Source: Steromphala cineraria
Lineage: Eukaryota; Mollusca; Gastropoda; Trochida; Trochidae
Reading direction: 5' to 3'
Assembly: GCA_916613615.1 (NCBI GenBank)
Contig: OU744736.1
Coordinates: 54,007,600 to 54,071,599 of the forward strand
DNA length: 64,000 bases
Shown: positions 1 to 11,430 of the stretch, piece by piece
How positions within the stretch are numbered: position 1 is the first letter of the stretch
How the letters are laid out: each line of letters starts with the position of its first letter
Program-made: the position numbers and the translations under genes
The notes under the pieces: generated by a model
Seen by the model: the letters and a program-made list of their open reading frames with translations, nothing else
Databases searched by the model: none
What the model was told of the DNA's origin: nothing

Positions 1-726
1 CTACTTAAAATCTTGTACATAACATATATATTAGAATAAACTTATTGAGTTAGTCTGTAAGACAAAACGTGTATGGCAAAACGTGATCAGATGATCAGTG
101 TTGATTTCGTAATTCACATACGATAGACCTGTTCTTTTGGTACATCAACATGATTCTTCCTAACCTACCAGTCTCATTATCCAAATATGAATACTATATA
201 CTAAATACATGTAAGTCGATTTTCAACTGGAAATGAAGAAATCAGTTGTTTGCTTCTGTGTAATAAAACCGGTTCAGATCTCATTATATGGATGGACTCA
301 AATCAGGTACATCATCATTATAGTGATTTTATGCACATAACGCGATTAAACGATAATAGATAGTAACAAGTTTGTAAAAATACATCGTGTTTCTATTTAA
401 GGCAAATATGTAGATATAGATCCAATGGTTTGAAATTGTTCCACTAACATGGTTTTGGTTTGTATTTTACATACCTTTAATAGTTTAGATCGTACAATTA
501 CAATCTGCCTTACCAGCATTGCAAATTTTAATTTCATTGATTAAAAGAGGAACAAAAGAGTCGAAAAGTTGTTTTAAAATATTTTGTAAAGTAGCGTTTA
601 GTGTTTAGTGCACATCTGATTATACAAATAGACACCGTTTATGTCATTTAATTTAATTATTTTTTATATTAGTGGGTTTATGACAAAGACAATTTCAAAT
701 GTAAAACCAATGAGAGATAATGCTAC
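1..726. repeat. Duplicated segment, copy A, 5' part
   Basis: No coding sequence is recognised here. The stretch aligns by eye with 43,560-44,330 and with 45,780-46,420. Shared landmarks in the same order are the run around ATCAGATGATCAGTGTTG (positions 89-106), the run around GGTACATCAACATGATTCTT (139-158) and the run around GGTTCAGATCTCATTATA (271-288). The last part (about 600-720) matches 46,995-47,140 instead, so copy B carries extra sequence between. Copy A lacks roughly 100 bases that both other copies keep after the first landmark. The divergence is moderate with many small indels, as for an old segmental duplication. Confidence 0.75.
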
Positions 727-2040
727 ATGAATATTATTATTATATTATTATTAAAAGTTCCAACAATACTAGAGACAATTAAAGCTCAGAAAATATCATG
801 GATCAGACGACTATTTGTACAGGATTTAAAATTAAGTAACCTTTTGTATACGTCAAGCCCAGTAAGCGAACTTAACCCAATAGAAATGGGACCATCTTAT
901 CTCAAGACCCACTATATCCCTAAACTCATTAGTTCATTCTGGAAAGATGTATTCACGCTTGGTCTGAATAACAAGAAAACTGTTAATATGATAAGAACAA
1001 TCTCAGTAGACAGTACATATGGGCAAATGACAAAAATAAAACTGTAATATGATCATTATATTCAAACAAATATCAAATTTGTAAATGATTTCCTAGCAGA
1101 AAATGACACATTTCTGTCCCATAACGACTTAGTAGAGCGGTATGGGGTTAAAACAAATTTTCTTGAATATGCTGGTCTAATATCCTCTTTGAAAGCATGT
1201 ATTAAACAGAATTCGACCAATATCAGTAAACAGATAGATTTGCCTTTCCTACCGCCAAATTTAGAAATACTATTTAAGGTTGAGAAAGGATGTAGCATAT
1301 TCTACAACCTTTTACACAACGATATTTAAAATGACAAACTAGCTTATCAAAGTAAGTGGGAAAGGGAATTGAATACAGATTTCAGTTTGAATCTATGGAC
1401 AACATTCAATCTTATACCTATTCGAGCATGATATAGTGCAAAACATAGATGGTTCCAGTATCGAATTCTCCATAGCATCCTAACCACAAATAAATATTTA
1501 CATAGATATAACCTCATAGAATCACTACACAGTACATTCTGCAATGTTGAAGCAGAATCGATTATCCATCTTGTTTATGAATGTAAATTTGTAAAAACGC
1601 TGTGGCAAGATCTACTAAAATGGATCGAAAATAAAACAGACAACCATTTGAACCTAAAGGCAGAGACAATCCTTCTTGGATTGAGTGAAAAAAGAAATGA
1701 TGTTCTAAATTTCCTTTTTATCCTAACTAAAGAATACATCTATGCTAGAAAACTAGCAAACATTCTACCGACTCTAGCGTGCTTAAAACCAAAATTAAAA
1801 CTATCAACTACATAAATCAAATGTCTACACACAATGTAAATACGATAGATTTGTCTCATTTTGGTCGTCTTGCCACAACTTGTTCATTTGAAATGAATAT
1901 ATATGTCTCAACTTGTTTACCTGACATGTTCTTATTGTTTACATTGATGTTATGAAAGTACTGTACCCCATTCAAAACTAGATAAAGTGATTAAAAAAAA
2001 ATTATATTATTGTTATATATAAATTATATAATTCAGACAA
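727..2040 (+). mobile_element. 5'-truncated L1/Tx1-type LINE, C-terminal part of ORF2, decayed
   Basis: Translation on the + strand, allowing several stops and frameshifts, gives the C-terminal region typical of L1/Tx1-clade retrotransposon ORF2. In order it shows KAQKISWIRRLF (about 787-822), a segment reading FVNDFLAEND...LVERYGVKTNFLEYAGL (about 1,080-1,180), then WFQYRILHSILTTNKYL (about 1,450-1,500), then IIHLVYECKFVKTLWQDLL (about 1,560-1,617), and a last block KYDRFVSFWSS near 1,840-1,870 in a shifted frame. Stops at 1,047, 1,329 and 1,429 and at least one frameshift near 1,790 mean it is dead. Endonuclease and reverse transcriptase domains are absent. Comparison with the other duplicate shows the insertion: sequence up to about 730 and from about 2,035 is continuous in copy B near 47,140-47,180. 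The insertion therefore came after the duplication. L1/Tx1 is my family reading; a related clade is possible. Confidence 0.85.
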
Positions 2041-2706
2041 TTTCGATTTATTTTGACTAAATAATGTTTTTATAACATATCAACCTTGATGTAGCAACTT
2101 CTGGCGGCCATTTTTATGTGAACAGTGATTTTATTTGAATAACGGAAATTAATTTGTGTACTTCCACTGAACATAACACGTTCTGTTAAAAGTTGCATAA
2201 TTTGACAAAAAACATAGTCTCGCAATTGGGGATATATGTTTTGAATTTCCGAGAAAGAGAAAATCAAATCTATTCGTACGCGACACAAACAACTTTCAAG
2301 CCTTTATGTAGGAAACGGAATTTGTGAAATGGTCACACTTGTTTCGCCTTCACATTGGCTGCCGTTTCAGTCATTTTGGTAAATGGTCTCATTTTTAATG
2401 AATTTTATTCTGATAGTTTCTAGGTAGGTCGCAAAAGTTTGTAGAAAATACAATGAATACATTCAAAATACTTATTAGATTATTGAACTTTACTTAACTT
2501 TGTATATGGGTCTTTAAGGATTAACTGCTCTTCTGTTGAAAACGAGAGCAACTGTTTCACTACAGTTCAACAGGATTAGTAATAGCAACATGAGTAACAA
2601 TAAATCTAAATTGATAAACAAAAATAACCCAATTTTCCATATCTTTTGTTTTCTCTTCTACAATAACAACATTGATGTATTTCCTTTGAGATAGCCACGT
2701 TCAACA
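2041..2706. repeat. Duplicated segment, copy A, middle part
   Basis: Non-coding by inspection. It is collinear with 47,180-47,799 and highly similar, for example the block around CCTTGATGTAGCA at 2,084 and 47,192 and the block around AACACGTTCT at 2,174 and 47,282. Similarity rises towards the ORF that follows. A promoter or intron cannot be told apart here. Confidence 0.7.
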
Positions 2707-2970
2707 ATGCTTTCATCACAAAAGGGACTCGCAGATAAGACTTGTTGTATTGCGATTGTCTGTTTGCTTCATTACCCATCGTGTCAAGATAGCTGCCCTG
2801 TCAATATAACAGAAGACCAAACCACTGGAACTCATGATAGTCACACAATCAGTTCTTCATTAGCTAACATTAACTCAGACAATTTGTCGAGCGCGTTGAT
2901 AAGCAATAAATTAAGAAAACTCAATCCGAACACACATAGAGCTTGTGCTGAGAAAGTTAGCCAAACCTAA
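2707..2970 (+). CDS. Duplicated small ORF or exon, copy A (87 aa), function unknown
   Basis: I do not recognise this product. The reading frame opens with Met at 2,707, has a short Cys-rich hydrophobic stretch (TCCIAIVCLLHYPSC, residues about 12-26) and continues as a polar Ser/Thr/Asn-rich segment with an NIT glycosylation sequon. The hydrophobic run is too short and interrupted to be a confident signal peptide or membrane helix. The same ORF, ending earlier, is at 47,800. Over the shared 68 codons I count about 11 base changes, of which only about one is silent. This gives no sign of purifying selection, so the region is either non-coding, relaxed, or diversifying. It could instead be part of a spliced exon: CAATATAACAG at about 2,802-2,812 resembles an acceptor that would leave only the polar part. 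Neighbours are the DED tail exon 0.7 kb downstream and the LINE upstream. Confidence 0.35.
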   Translation: MLSSQKGLADKTCCIAIVCLLHYPSCQDSCPVNITEDQTTGTHDSHTISSSLANINSDNLSSALISNKLRKLNPNTHRACAEKVSQT

Positions 2971-3689
2971 CATCTTCAAACTTACCTGAAGTAAGTCAAT
3001 GATTGACCATTTGAAACTTTAATATGTTTTCATGTACTTTATTATGTACTTGCTTTCTAGCCTATTAAAAAAACTTCATAATGCATTGGTTTTTATGTCA
3101 GAGTCATATGGAGATACTTAAATTAAGTTTCATTATAGAATCGGTTGAAAGTCTCTTTAAACCTATACATACTACTCATATCAAATCAATAGTCATTTTA
3201 TGGCTTCATAAACTAATTGAACCATGGTTTGAATTTCAAAACAAGATTGAACAAAAATGACATTTTGAAATCTCAACTAGACAAGATAGGACGGTAAAAC
3301 TGTACTGTAGCTTGTTTTCTTGGATACGGCACTAAATATGCGTTCATTGTAATTTTAATGAATTTATAGCATTTGCTTTCTGACTGAACTGCATCAGTAA
3401 ACTAGAATCGTTTCTTTGCACTTGAGTTTAGAAATGACATGCCGATTAAACAAGTTATTTGCACTTAACGCTGACGTCTTCTTAGCTCGTACTAAGCCAT
3501 AGGTAAGTATAATAAATGTCAAAATTACTAGGAAATACATTGGATTTACAAGGTGAAAAGTCTGAAAATTCAGTTATTTGCATTCTGATGATTGAAAAAG
3601 TAACGATTACAAGTTAATATACATGTACTCGCATATTTGGGTATTGATTGGAAAAATACAGTTATATGGATATCATAGGACTTCTACAG
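2971..3689. repeat. Duplicated segment, copy A, presumed intron
   Basis: No open frame of note. Collinear with 48,007-48,150 plus 49,075-49,701 in copy B, the break being the inverted-repeat element at 48,156-49,061. The block around CTAGAATCGTTTCTT (about 3,401) and TTTGCACTTGAG after it is kept in both. Confidence 0.65.
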
Positions 3690-3803
3690 GATGAGGATGT
3701 TCCTGTTTACTCAGATATCAAGTTCAAGGAGCCATACATCAGCAGTAGTGAACTGTGCGAGACAGTGCTGGTGTTTTCAACCAATGATGAAACTGTAATG
3801 TGA
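3690..3803 (+). CDS. Candidate terminal coding exon, 'DED' tail family, copy A
   Basis: An acceptor-like CTTCTACAG ends at 3,689 and is followed by a 37-codon open frame that starts Asp-Glu-Asp-Val in phase 0 and stops TGA at 3,801-3,803. The peptide is polar, with no membrane segment, and reads as a short cytoplasmic or secreted tail. It carries Tyr-Ser-Asp-Ile at residues 7-10, a YxxI motif like those in SH2-binding tails, but with Pro at -2, so it is not a strict ITIM. A second Tyr lies in EPYISSS. Copy B at 49,702 has the same acceptor position and the same first four residues, and both keep a later block (PYISSSELCET here, YINSTELFET there). Protein-level resemblance around the splice site supports real exon ancestry. 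Upstream exons are not identified, so the gene is partial or dead. Confidence 0.45.
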   Translation, partial: DEDVPVYSDIKFKEPYISSSELCETVLVFSTNDETVM

Positions 3804-5450
3804 AAATTAAGTTATTTACACTTTAATGATGAGACACAGGAAGAAGTACAAGCAGGTTTTTTGATTGATAAAAGCAAATTACAGAAATATGGATATCAGA
3901 TGACTGTGAGAATGAAACACTGAATACAGATTACTTATTAATACCTTAATTAAAAAAGATACAGTAACATGACACTAAACAAGGGCAATGCTATCTTTAT
4001 TCTGATTAGAAACTGAAAAGATAAAATTCGAAATGAGCAACCTAGAAATTCAATTTCCAAAGCATGAGGTGAACAATTTTGCCCATCTGTTCACTTCAAG
4101 AGTACTCAATGAATAGTTGATGTAGCATGTTTGCTGAGCTGACGTGTTGGTAAGTGATCGCTTATCTTTCTGCTGTTAATAATAATACAAATATGATCTA
4201 GCCCGGTATAATGAACGATATAGGTAACTGTTATAACATAATATGAGGAAGACATTACATTGAATCATTTGTATTTATGTGAAGGCAATTGTTAGTACTT
4301 TGTGATTGATTAAAGCTAAGACAATATGTCATGAGTCTTTGAATAATGTACAATTGAATCGTCATTAAGGAATGGATTCATGGCTTTACAAAATGAAGTT
4401 CTTCATAAAATCCTTAGAAAATAAACTGTATTCCATATTTGCGCCAGATATCCATACTCTAGTCACGTCCTCTTCACTAATCATTGCAGGTCTTTTTGAA
4501 GAAGAAACAAGAAGAATTAGTGTTATGTGAATATGTCAAGGCAAAGTTCAACTTCCTTTAGATATTTATTGCCGACAACTATTTATAACCTGAACTTATA
4601 GAACATATAGGTTTCTGATTTCGACACAATCCTTTAATTTTATATGCTTAACATAATACGACCAGTGACTTGAAGTGTACTTGAACAGCAGCACAAACTG
4701 AATGTAAACATGAAGCCATGTCTGTAAACAAATTTAATAAATAAGTGCCCCTTCACTGTCTCAGTAAAACGACTTGCATGGAAATTGGTTAAGTGTTTCA
4801 AAGCATTGAGATTTTGTCATCAAGAGTCAACTCTGTGCATTTGGTTTAATGTTGATATGTGTATTGAATGACTCTAGTATCTAACTTACAATATTCTAAG
4901 ACTGAGGTACAAAATAGAAGATGTACTTGTATGTAGATAGAAAAGTTCACATGAAGCTAGTTTCAACCCATCCAGATCAATAGTAACAAATCAAATTTCT
5001 GACTTCAGCTGTCCAAAAATAACCGTTCTAAAATTATTGTTCAAGTTTTTATGTTTCTTGATATCATTATAGACAATGTATGACGCCTTTTTAATATATT
5101 GAGAGCGCTGTCATGCAGGTTTTTATATGATTGATTAGAGAGAGGATATTTGTCAGGCACTGCAAATGACTCCTCAACTTAGAAGATATATGTTTTAAAC
5201 AGCATATAGAGTGTTATCTTAGTATTTGCTAACAAACATAACAGTATCATATCATTGTGTTTATTGTCAGGAAATACTGAGACTATTTTGTTGTGCATAC
5301 ATATAATTATGAACATCCAATGGGAGCCCAGTGAATTACACACAACCTAGACAAGGACCATTGGAGATAACTTCATAACATACAAAGAGTTGTATCAAAT
5401 CATTTAAACGAAATGACAATGAAAGTGATAATTAACCTCTTATACAATGC
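3804..5450. repeat. Duplicated segment, copy A, 3' flank with an extra 0.7 kb
   Basis: Non-coding. 3,804-4,535 is collinear with 49,780-50,535. About 4,535-5,255 has no partner in copy B: there the sequence runs straight from the GAAGAATTAGTGTTA block to the GTGTTTATTGTCAG block, which in copy A are at about 4,511 and 5,259. The extra piece is either an insertion in A or a deletion in B. It contains one unit of the direct repeat that recurs at 6,374. Confidence 0.65.
4586..4930 (+). repeat. Direct repeat, unit 1 (about 345 bp)
   Basis: Unit 1 of a local direct repeat whose second unit is 6,374-6,716, at roughly 85-90% identity by eye. Shared tracts include GTGACTTGAAGTGT, ATGTAAACATGAAGCCATGT, a TTTAATAAATAAGTGCCCCT run with an AATAAA hexamer, and ACTGAGGTACAAAATAGAAG near the end. 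No coding potential is seen. The AATAAA suggests old 3' UTR or 3' flanking sequence of the duplicated gene. Confidence 0.7.
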
Positions 5451-5735
5451 CTGGGAGAGGTATCAATGTTGATGCGGCATAGCTAAAATTTGAATTTATA
5501 AGAGACACATATTTCAAAGGCGATCAAATCATTGAGAAATATTTTGATAAGATAATCAAAATTTTGTAAATATAAAATGTCACTGTCTTTATTGTGATAC
5601 TCTGGCCAGAAACCAGATGATAAACTAGTAAATTCGCCTCTATAAAACAAATCTGATACAAACAGCTGCTGAGTGAGATTCCAGTCATCTCTGATCGATG
5701 AGAACATACTTAGCTGAAGGAAATTGATATCACAG

Positions 5736-5837
5736 GAGTCCAGAAATGGCATCACAGTAAACAGCTCCGAGCAGAGTAAACATGTGCTCCAACACCGAGA
5801 CAACCTTGTCAACACGAAGGCGACGAGGAAGACATGA
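5736..5837 (+). CDS. Possible terminal exon, 33 codons, unknown
   Basis: An acceptor-like TATCACAG ends at 5,735, and an open frame runs 33 codons to TGA at 5,835-5,837. The peptide is polar and basic at its end (NTKATRKT), with a possible N-glycosylation site (VNSSEQ). Base composition is less AT-rich than its surroundings. The polypyrimidine tract before the acceptor is poor. The opposite strand also has a 110-codon open frame here (5,483-5,815) that resembles nothing I know; I prefer neither strongly. No duplicate of this piece was found at 50.6 kb, where the copy B similarity fades. Confidence 0.22.
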   Translation, partial: ESRNGITVNSSEQSKHVLQHRDNLVNTKATRKT

Positions 5838-6373
5838 AATGGTTGCCTGTGTAAATTTTTATTCTGCGCAATCCTTAGTTCTTGCAGTCATTGCCTGTTC
5901 ACACATTGGTTTATTGTTAATAATGACATATCAGAAATAAATGAACTAATTGAAAAAGAACAGAGAAGAAATAACTCACATCATTCTCATAAACATGACG
6001 ACCCATGAATTGGCATCTGATTAACCTAAAAAATATTAAATCCTTTGTAATATGATTATCCTCTGGCCATTCAGTCAGCATCAATGCAAGCATTGGACTC
6101 CACAATGAAGTCTCTCAGACACACAGAGATACGTGACTTGAGGGTTCGAGTAATTAACTTTATTTATAGGACCAATTCTTGCTTTGGTAGATAGTTTCCC
6201 CGTCTTTTATTTAAGCTTCCCATTATCCCATTACCACTTCCGGATTATGACTCAAGGGTTAAGTTTGAATTAAAATATACAGAAAAGTATAAGACAATTG
6301 ATACTTCAAGAAACAAATTTAAACTTGCCTTTTAAGAAGACTACGGGTTTAGCACATTATGAATACTATTTAC
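5838..6373. other. Intergenic or intronic, nothing recognised
   Basis: AT-rich sequence with only short chance ORFs on both strands. No repeat partner was found in the window. Confidence 0.5.
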
Positions 6374-6716
6374 AGCCTGAAACTTACAAAACATATAAGT
6401 TTCTGATATGGACACAATCCTTTGTATTTATGAATGCTAAACATAATTCTGCCAGTGACTTGAAGTGTGCATGAACAGCAGCACAAGCTGAATGTAAACA
6501 TGAAGCCATGTCTACAATCAAATTTAATAAATAAGTGCCCCTTCAATGTCTCAGTAAAAACGACTTGCATGGAAATTGGTTAAGTGTTTCAAAGCCTTGA
6601 GATTTTGTCACCGATAGTCAACTCTCCATGCAATTAATTTAATGCTGGTATGTGTATTGAATGACTCTAATATCTAACTTGACTCAAGACTGAGGTACAA
6701 AATAGAAGATGTAAAC
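6374..6716 (+). repeat. Direct repeat, unit 2 (about 343 bp)
   Basis: Partner of 4,586-4,930, same orientation, about 1.8 kb further on. It starts around AAACTTACAAAACATATAAG and ends at the ACTGAGGTACAAAATAGAAG tract. Between the units lies the candidate exon at 5,736, so the pair may mark the 3' ends of two tandem gene copies. Confidence 0.7.
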
Positions 6717-7325
6717 AAGAGCAAATCCTCATGAATATAGCCTATATATACAGTACTACGTATACCCTAAAGAATCTAAGGAGCATTTGTACATTGTCCT
6801 TTATTTACCTATATTTAATCGCACTATCATAATGTCATATTGAAGTAAAAACCAAAACTTTATAAATCAAACTTCGAGTGTTCACAACATCAAATACATC
6901 CATACGATATCCAGTTATTAAATGTGGACTCATATTTGTGTTTGTCCTTAAGGTGGCTATACACTTGCACGCATTTTGGATCCGCACTTCAAGACTTTAG
7001 TGCGTGCAAAAAGACGAAGCAACATTGTTTTGAAAACAATTAAAACAATGCGTACACCCCCCATTTGCGCATTATTCAAGCACACTTCACGCATTTGCCG
7101 CAGAAAACTGCACGCAAGTGCTGCGATTTTACCCGGCATTTCACGAACAATTGGCGCATAACCACGACAAAGCTTTGTTCTGTTCACGCATTTGTTGCGA
7201 CTAAGTTGCGTTTTGGTACGCAGTAGGCGCAACTGCACGCACAGGTTCGATTAATTCACGCATGCTTGTCAAGATCGTGACCTTTTAGTCCCGCATGGTG
7301 TACGATACTGCCCGCATTGGAGGCA

Positions 7326-7332
7326 TATAAAG
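7326..7332 (+). promoter_or_regulatory. TATA-like box inside the 6,951 transposon
   Basis: TATAAAG at 7,326-7,332 lies about 50 bp before the ATG at 7,381, the spacing of a core promoter with a short leader. It is the only such arrangement in the element and suggests that the internal ORF was once transcribed. Confidence 0.4.
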
Positions 7333-7380
7333 GCAGTACCCTAAAATCAGTTCATCCTCTACTGTCACAGAGTGAACACC

Positions 7381-7542
7381 ATGAATAACTTCCAAGATAT
7401 CGCGCTTCTTGAAGAGAAGAGACGGTTGATGTACCTGAAATTGCATTGCTTGAAATGCCAAACCTTGTCTTATCTCTATCGTGACACACAAAATTATGCA
7501 CGCATTTCACGACACTACAAGAATAAGTTACGAACAAGTTGA
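7381..7542 (+). CDS. Short ORF inside the transposon (53 aa), transposase remnant?
   Basis: ATG at 7,381 follows a TATA-like box by about 50 bp, and the frame stops TGA at 7,540-7,542. The peptide starts MNNFQDIALLEEKRRLMY and is then Leu/Tyr/Arg-rich and basic. Acidic-then-basic N-termini of this sort occur in some Harbinger-type transposases and their Myb-like partners, but the match is one of style only. No catalytic residues are present. The likeliest reading is the leftover 5' end of an internally deleted autonomous element. Confidence 0.35.
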   Translation: MNNFQDIALLEEKRRLMYLKLHCLKCQTLSYLYRDTQNYARISRHYKNKLRTS

Positions 7543-7748
7543 GACAAATTCACGAATACTTTGCGCACCTGGCACGCATTGGAGTGCGTGAAGAAATAAC
7601 CAAACATTTGGTTAATTCTTCGCGCATTTGCACGCATCCATGAGCAGTTCACGAATTATTCACGATAACGATACGACAAAGATACGCATTGCCATGGCTT
7701 AATGCGTGCCAATGCGAATTCGAGAGTCGTGCAAGTGTAAAGCCACCT

Positions 7749-9300
7749 TTAAGCTAAATCTAAAAAGGTCAGAGATATTTAGGGAAGGTTTTCTTTTATG
7801 ATTTGCACGTACTCCCTGGGGCAATGACGAGGGGCAAACACCAGGGTTTCTGATAGATTCAATAATTACCATTTATTTGCGTCATACATATATCCAGGAC
7901 ATTGATTGAGATATTTCCATTAATTGCATGTGAATAAAACTTGTCAACAATGGCACAAGAGGATATTTTGAAAGCGACTTAAGATTGTCCCTAAATTATA
8001 GATAACACAGTAGCTTTGAATATAGTGATATAGAACTTACCTGGGCGTGTGTTGCCTTCTTGTTTGTCTAGCTACAAGAATACAATAAGGTTTTTTTTTT
8101 CATATCTATCAAACTTGTTATAACGAACTTTAATCGTTTCTGTCAACCATATTTGTTATGGTTGTAACAGGTGGTTCCTATTTGATCAATAAGTGATTTT
8201 AGCGTCAATTTTATATTCTAATGTTTCCAATCTATTGTCTGATATCTATGTCTTTAATAATACGTAGTATGGTATGTGCTTCTCTCGATGATCGTTCATA
8301 AAAAGAATGAGTGTGTGAGATGAGATTGAACATAATAGCAGTATTTAAGCTCTTGAAAAGGCTGAGAGCGATCAGGGAGAAAGGTATCAAAAGGAGTAGC
8401 GACCAGGAGGGGAAGGTACTAAGAGGGAACAACAGCAGGTTTTCACAAGGACTCAAATTCTGTCAGGATTTGACCCTTCGCTCGGTAGGGTGTCCCTACA
8501 AGGATCTCTCACAATTTAGCTACTAAGATCATTTCAATGAAACCTGTTTGCTGCCTAATATAGTTTGCTTAATTCCTGTATTCCTGTTTATATTTATAAA
8601 CAAATAATGTGAAAATTAACCCTTAAGTCAGGCTTAAAAACTAAACGTTTGAGGCCATTGGCGTAATTTCGTGTAGCTCTCAGGGTTGCTGAATTATCCA
8701 ACCATTTCTATTTCAAAAATGTTATTTGTTGAAACCATGTTGAACGTGTGTGTAACTTACAAAACATCAATTCAATTCATATTGTTCATATGCAACCTTT
8801 TTCTCATAAAATAGATTAATCGAATATTTCTGGTAAAATTGTTTCAGTGGAAAGTGGGTCTTTAAGTTCAAGTGCATTACTGCAATATGCTTCTTTATCG
8901 ATCTTTGTTTTGCTACTCTTATTTTCGCTCATGCATACAGTATATGTTTATTTTAGAAAATGGCAATAAAACAAGCAAGTATTTGTATTTTTTCTATTCA
9001 AAAACCTTTATCAATTTTTATTAAAATAAATCAATTCAATATCGATCCGATTAGTCGATTACATGTATAAGTAATATCATTTAGAATTTTCCGTCCACAC
9101 TACATGAGGCATGTAGCCTGAACATCTGTCGTTTAGACTCCATCCATCATATCAGCAGAATACTTCCAGCATAGCCAACAAATATGTTGTTCTGAAAAGA
9201 CGACTGTGACACGGTAATGATAAATGAAATAGACTTGACTATATATTGTAAATCTAGTGCAAACATGGAATAAAATTGTTGGTTTAAGGATTTTATGAAG
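7749..9300. other. Non-coding stretch with one ambiguous open region
   Basis: Mostly featureless AT-rich DNA. Around 8,232-8,526 both strands are open: 71 codons on + starting at 8,311, and 74 codons on - starting at 8,456. The composition is slightly less AT-rich. The + peptide is basic at its N-terminus with no domain I recognise. I do not call a gene. Confidence 0.4.
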
Positions 9301-9309
9301 ATCTGTATA

Positions 9310-10110
9310 CCTTTATTTTGTGAAGCCTCGAATCCATTACTAAAGGACGATACAACAGTTGATTATGTGGCCCCTTATAACCAATTTTCATCTTCTTCTA
9401 GAGAAGCATAAGCCCTTGAAATCTGAAACTTTGTGTAGAGACTCCTTGACTAGTGAGGATTATGATTTAGAGCTTTGGTTGACCTGTGGGCCCTGATCAG
9501 GGTCACATTGTCCTTAAAACCGTCTTCATTGCCTTCTCCAGAAGCATAATGCCTAGAAAGCTGATACTTTGTTTAGGGACGCCTTGACTAATGACGATAA
9601 TGATAGCTTTGGTGGTACTGTGACCCCAAATAAGGGCCAACGGTGCAACACGTATTTTCAATCTTCTTCTCCTCAAAAAGCTCAAATCTTGTGTACATAC
9701 TTCTTGACATTATAATTTATATTTGTGAAGACCCTAATCCCCCTACTTAGTTTTTAAAAAACCTTTAGATCCTATACCATAAATTATCAATTGCAGATTT
9801 TGTAGAGTTCTTAATCAATTTAGGGTTGGTCCATTACAACGTTTTACATTTTCTGTGAATGATTGAGCAATTTGCATGTCTGAATTGATTGCCAGTATCT
9901 GATATCACTTTGCCTACACACTTTATTTAAGATTTATTGACCATGTGACCCTTGCTAAACTCTGTTTACCCCTTTCTCATCGTTCAGAAGCAAAAAGAAT
10001 AAAATGCTGAAATGTCTTGTAGAGATGCCTTACATAATCAGTCTTAAATGCAAATTTGGCGACCTTGTGGCCACTTCTACGGGATGAACCACGATGACTG
10101 CACCGTAACC
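9310..10110 (+). repeat. Degenerate tandem repeat, period roughly 140-170 bp
   Basis: A recurring cassette is seen at about 9,370, 9,520, 9,650 and, more diverged, 9,960. Its parts are a phrase like GACCTGTGGGCCC or TGTGACCCC, then CATCTTCTTCTAGAGAAGCA-like sequence, then CTGAAACTTTGTGTAGAGAC-like sequence, then TCCTTGACTAATGACGAT-like sequence. The order is constant while spacing drifts. No ORF is kept across units. This looks like an old minisatellite or satellite-type repeat. Confidence 0.65.
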
Positions 10111-11430
10111 TAAATTTAATACGAAGATTGATGAACTACAGAGCCAATGGCTTTAATATAACCTTAACAATGAAAATGAAAAAAAGCACTTTACTACAAA
10201 ACATTTAAACTAATTTTATTTTCATCAGCCTTAGTACAGACAATAAATTGAAAATCTGTGCATAAATTAACGAATACATTACTTGCAGATAAAATACAAT
10301 CCAATTGTTACAACCATAAACCAATTGACAAAGGTAAAAAGTAATTACCAGTCATTTTCATTTCATTTTTGAGTTGACTTTCTATACAACAGGTTTTTAA
10401 ACTCAAGCTGAGATAAGCTCTAATCCTATACATAAATAGTTAATCAATAATGCTAAAACTGATGTTATCACGGGGTATCTCATTTTATATATTGTAGAAG
10501 TGTGACCCGTCAGTACATTCCTGATGATCAGGCTAGGGCACCACTCGAAATAAACTTCTTCACGAGTCATTAATGTTTCTGAAGCTAAACAGATACTAAA
10601 AAAATAATGGAACACGGAAATGATATTTTGATATTGTAGAATGAATATGTTTAGGTCAAATATCAAACTCAAATAACTGTAGGTGTTACAAGTGATCAAT
10701 GTTGACGTATTTCAGCACAAGTAGTAATATATTTCCTGTACGTTTCGTTTTTATAACGTAAATGGCGAAATCGACCATACATGTATATCAGATTGTTTTG
10801 ATTTGAAATGCTGTACCACGAGGAAGAGCGTGCTAAATCGTCAGAAATCTTGAAAGCTAAAGAATAATTTATTATTTAAGAATAATGTATTTAATTTCCA
10901 AGTCCTATATAATTAAAATACCTGTTCCTATACACCATATGTTGTTGTTACGGGCGCATGCGTGTATACTTACACAAATTACTAAAAAAGCACCCTGATT
11001 TGTTTGACAAAATTGATTCTCTTGACATATTATGATTCATTTGATGTATTGACCACTTCAGATAGAAAATGTTATTAACATTTTGATTGATTTAATTATC
11101 AGGCATTTTGTTTTTCTTAGACAGATATGGGGTTCTTGATTAGTTCTTTATGTAGAATTTTGTTACATCTAATATAAACAATGACAAATTAAACAGAAAA
11201 CGTTATAGCTAAATAAACTTATTAGAAATAAGATAATTAAAAATTAAAGTGCCTATGCTACACTAATTCAGTATGAAAGTCAATGCAAATACTGACAACA
11301 ACTGAATATTGATATCACTGATCAGTACATATTCTCAACCATTTATTACTATAACAACCAATATAAACGTTTTAAGATGTTCAAAAAAACGTTTAAACTG
11401 TTATGATAATGTACAAATTATATATTTTAA
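10111..11430. other. Non-coding, nothing recognised
   Basis: Very AT-rich. The only ORF of note, on the - strand at 10,403-10,699, has no recognisable domain, and its composition is that of the background. Confidence 0.5.

Larger units (their letters stand above)
6951..7748 (+). mobile_element. Non-autonomous DNA transposon with long TIRs, PIF/Harbinger-like (798 bp)
   Basis: The ends are inverted repeats: AGGTGGCTATACACTTGCACG at the left is matched at the right by the reverse complement of CGTGCAAGTGTAAAGCCACCT, with one mismatch in 21. Direct TTA flanks both sides (6,948-6,950 and 7,749-7,751). A 3-bp TTA target duplication is the habit of PIF/Harbinger elements; a TTAA duplication cannot be fully excluded. 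The interior is strikingly rich in CACGCATT-type words on both strands and less AT-rich than the flanks. It holds a TATA-like box and a short ORF (7,381-7,542). No DDE transposase domain is visible, so it must have depended on a partner element. Confidence 0.75.

Noticed and set aside
5483..5815. 110-codon - strand ORF
   Set aside because: No recognisable domain; overlaps a competing + strand exon candidate; either may be chance.
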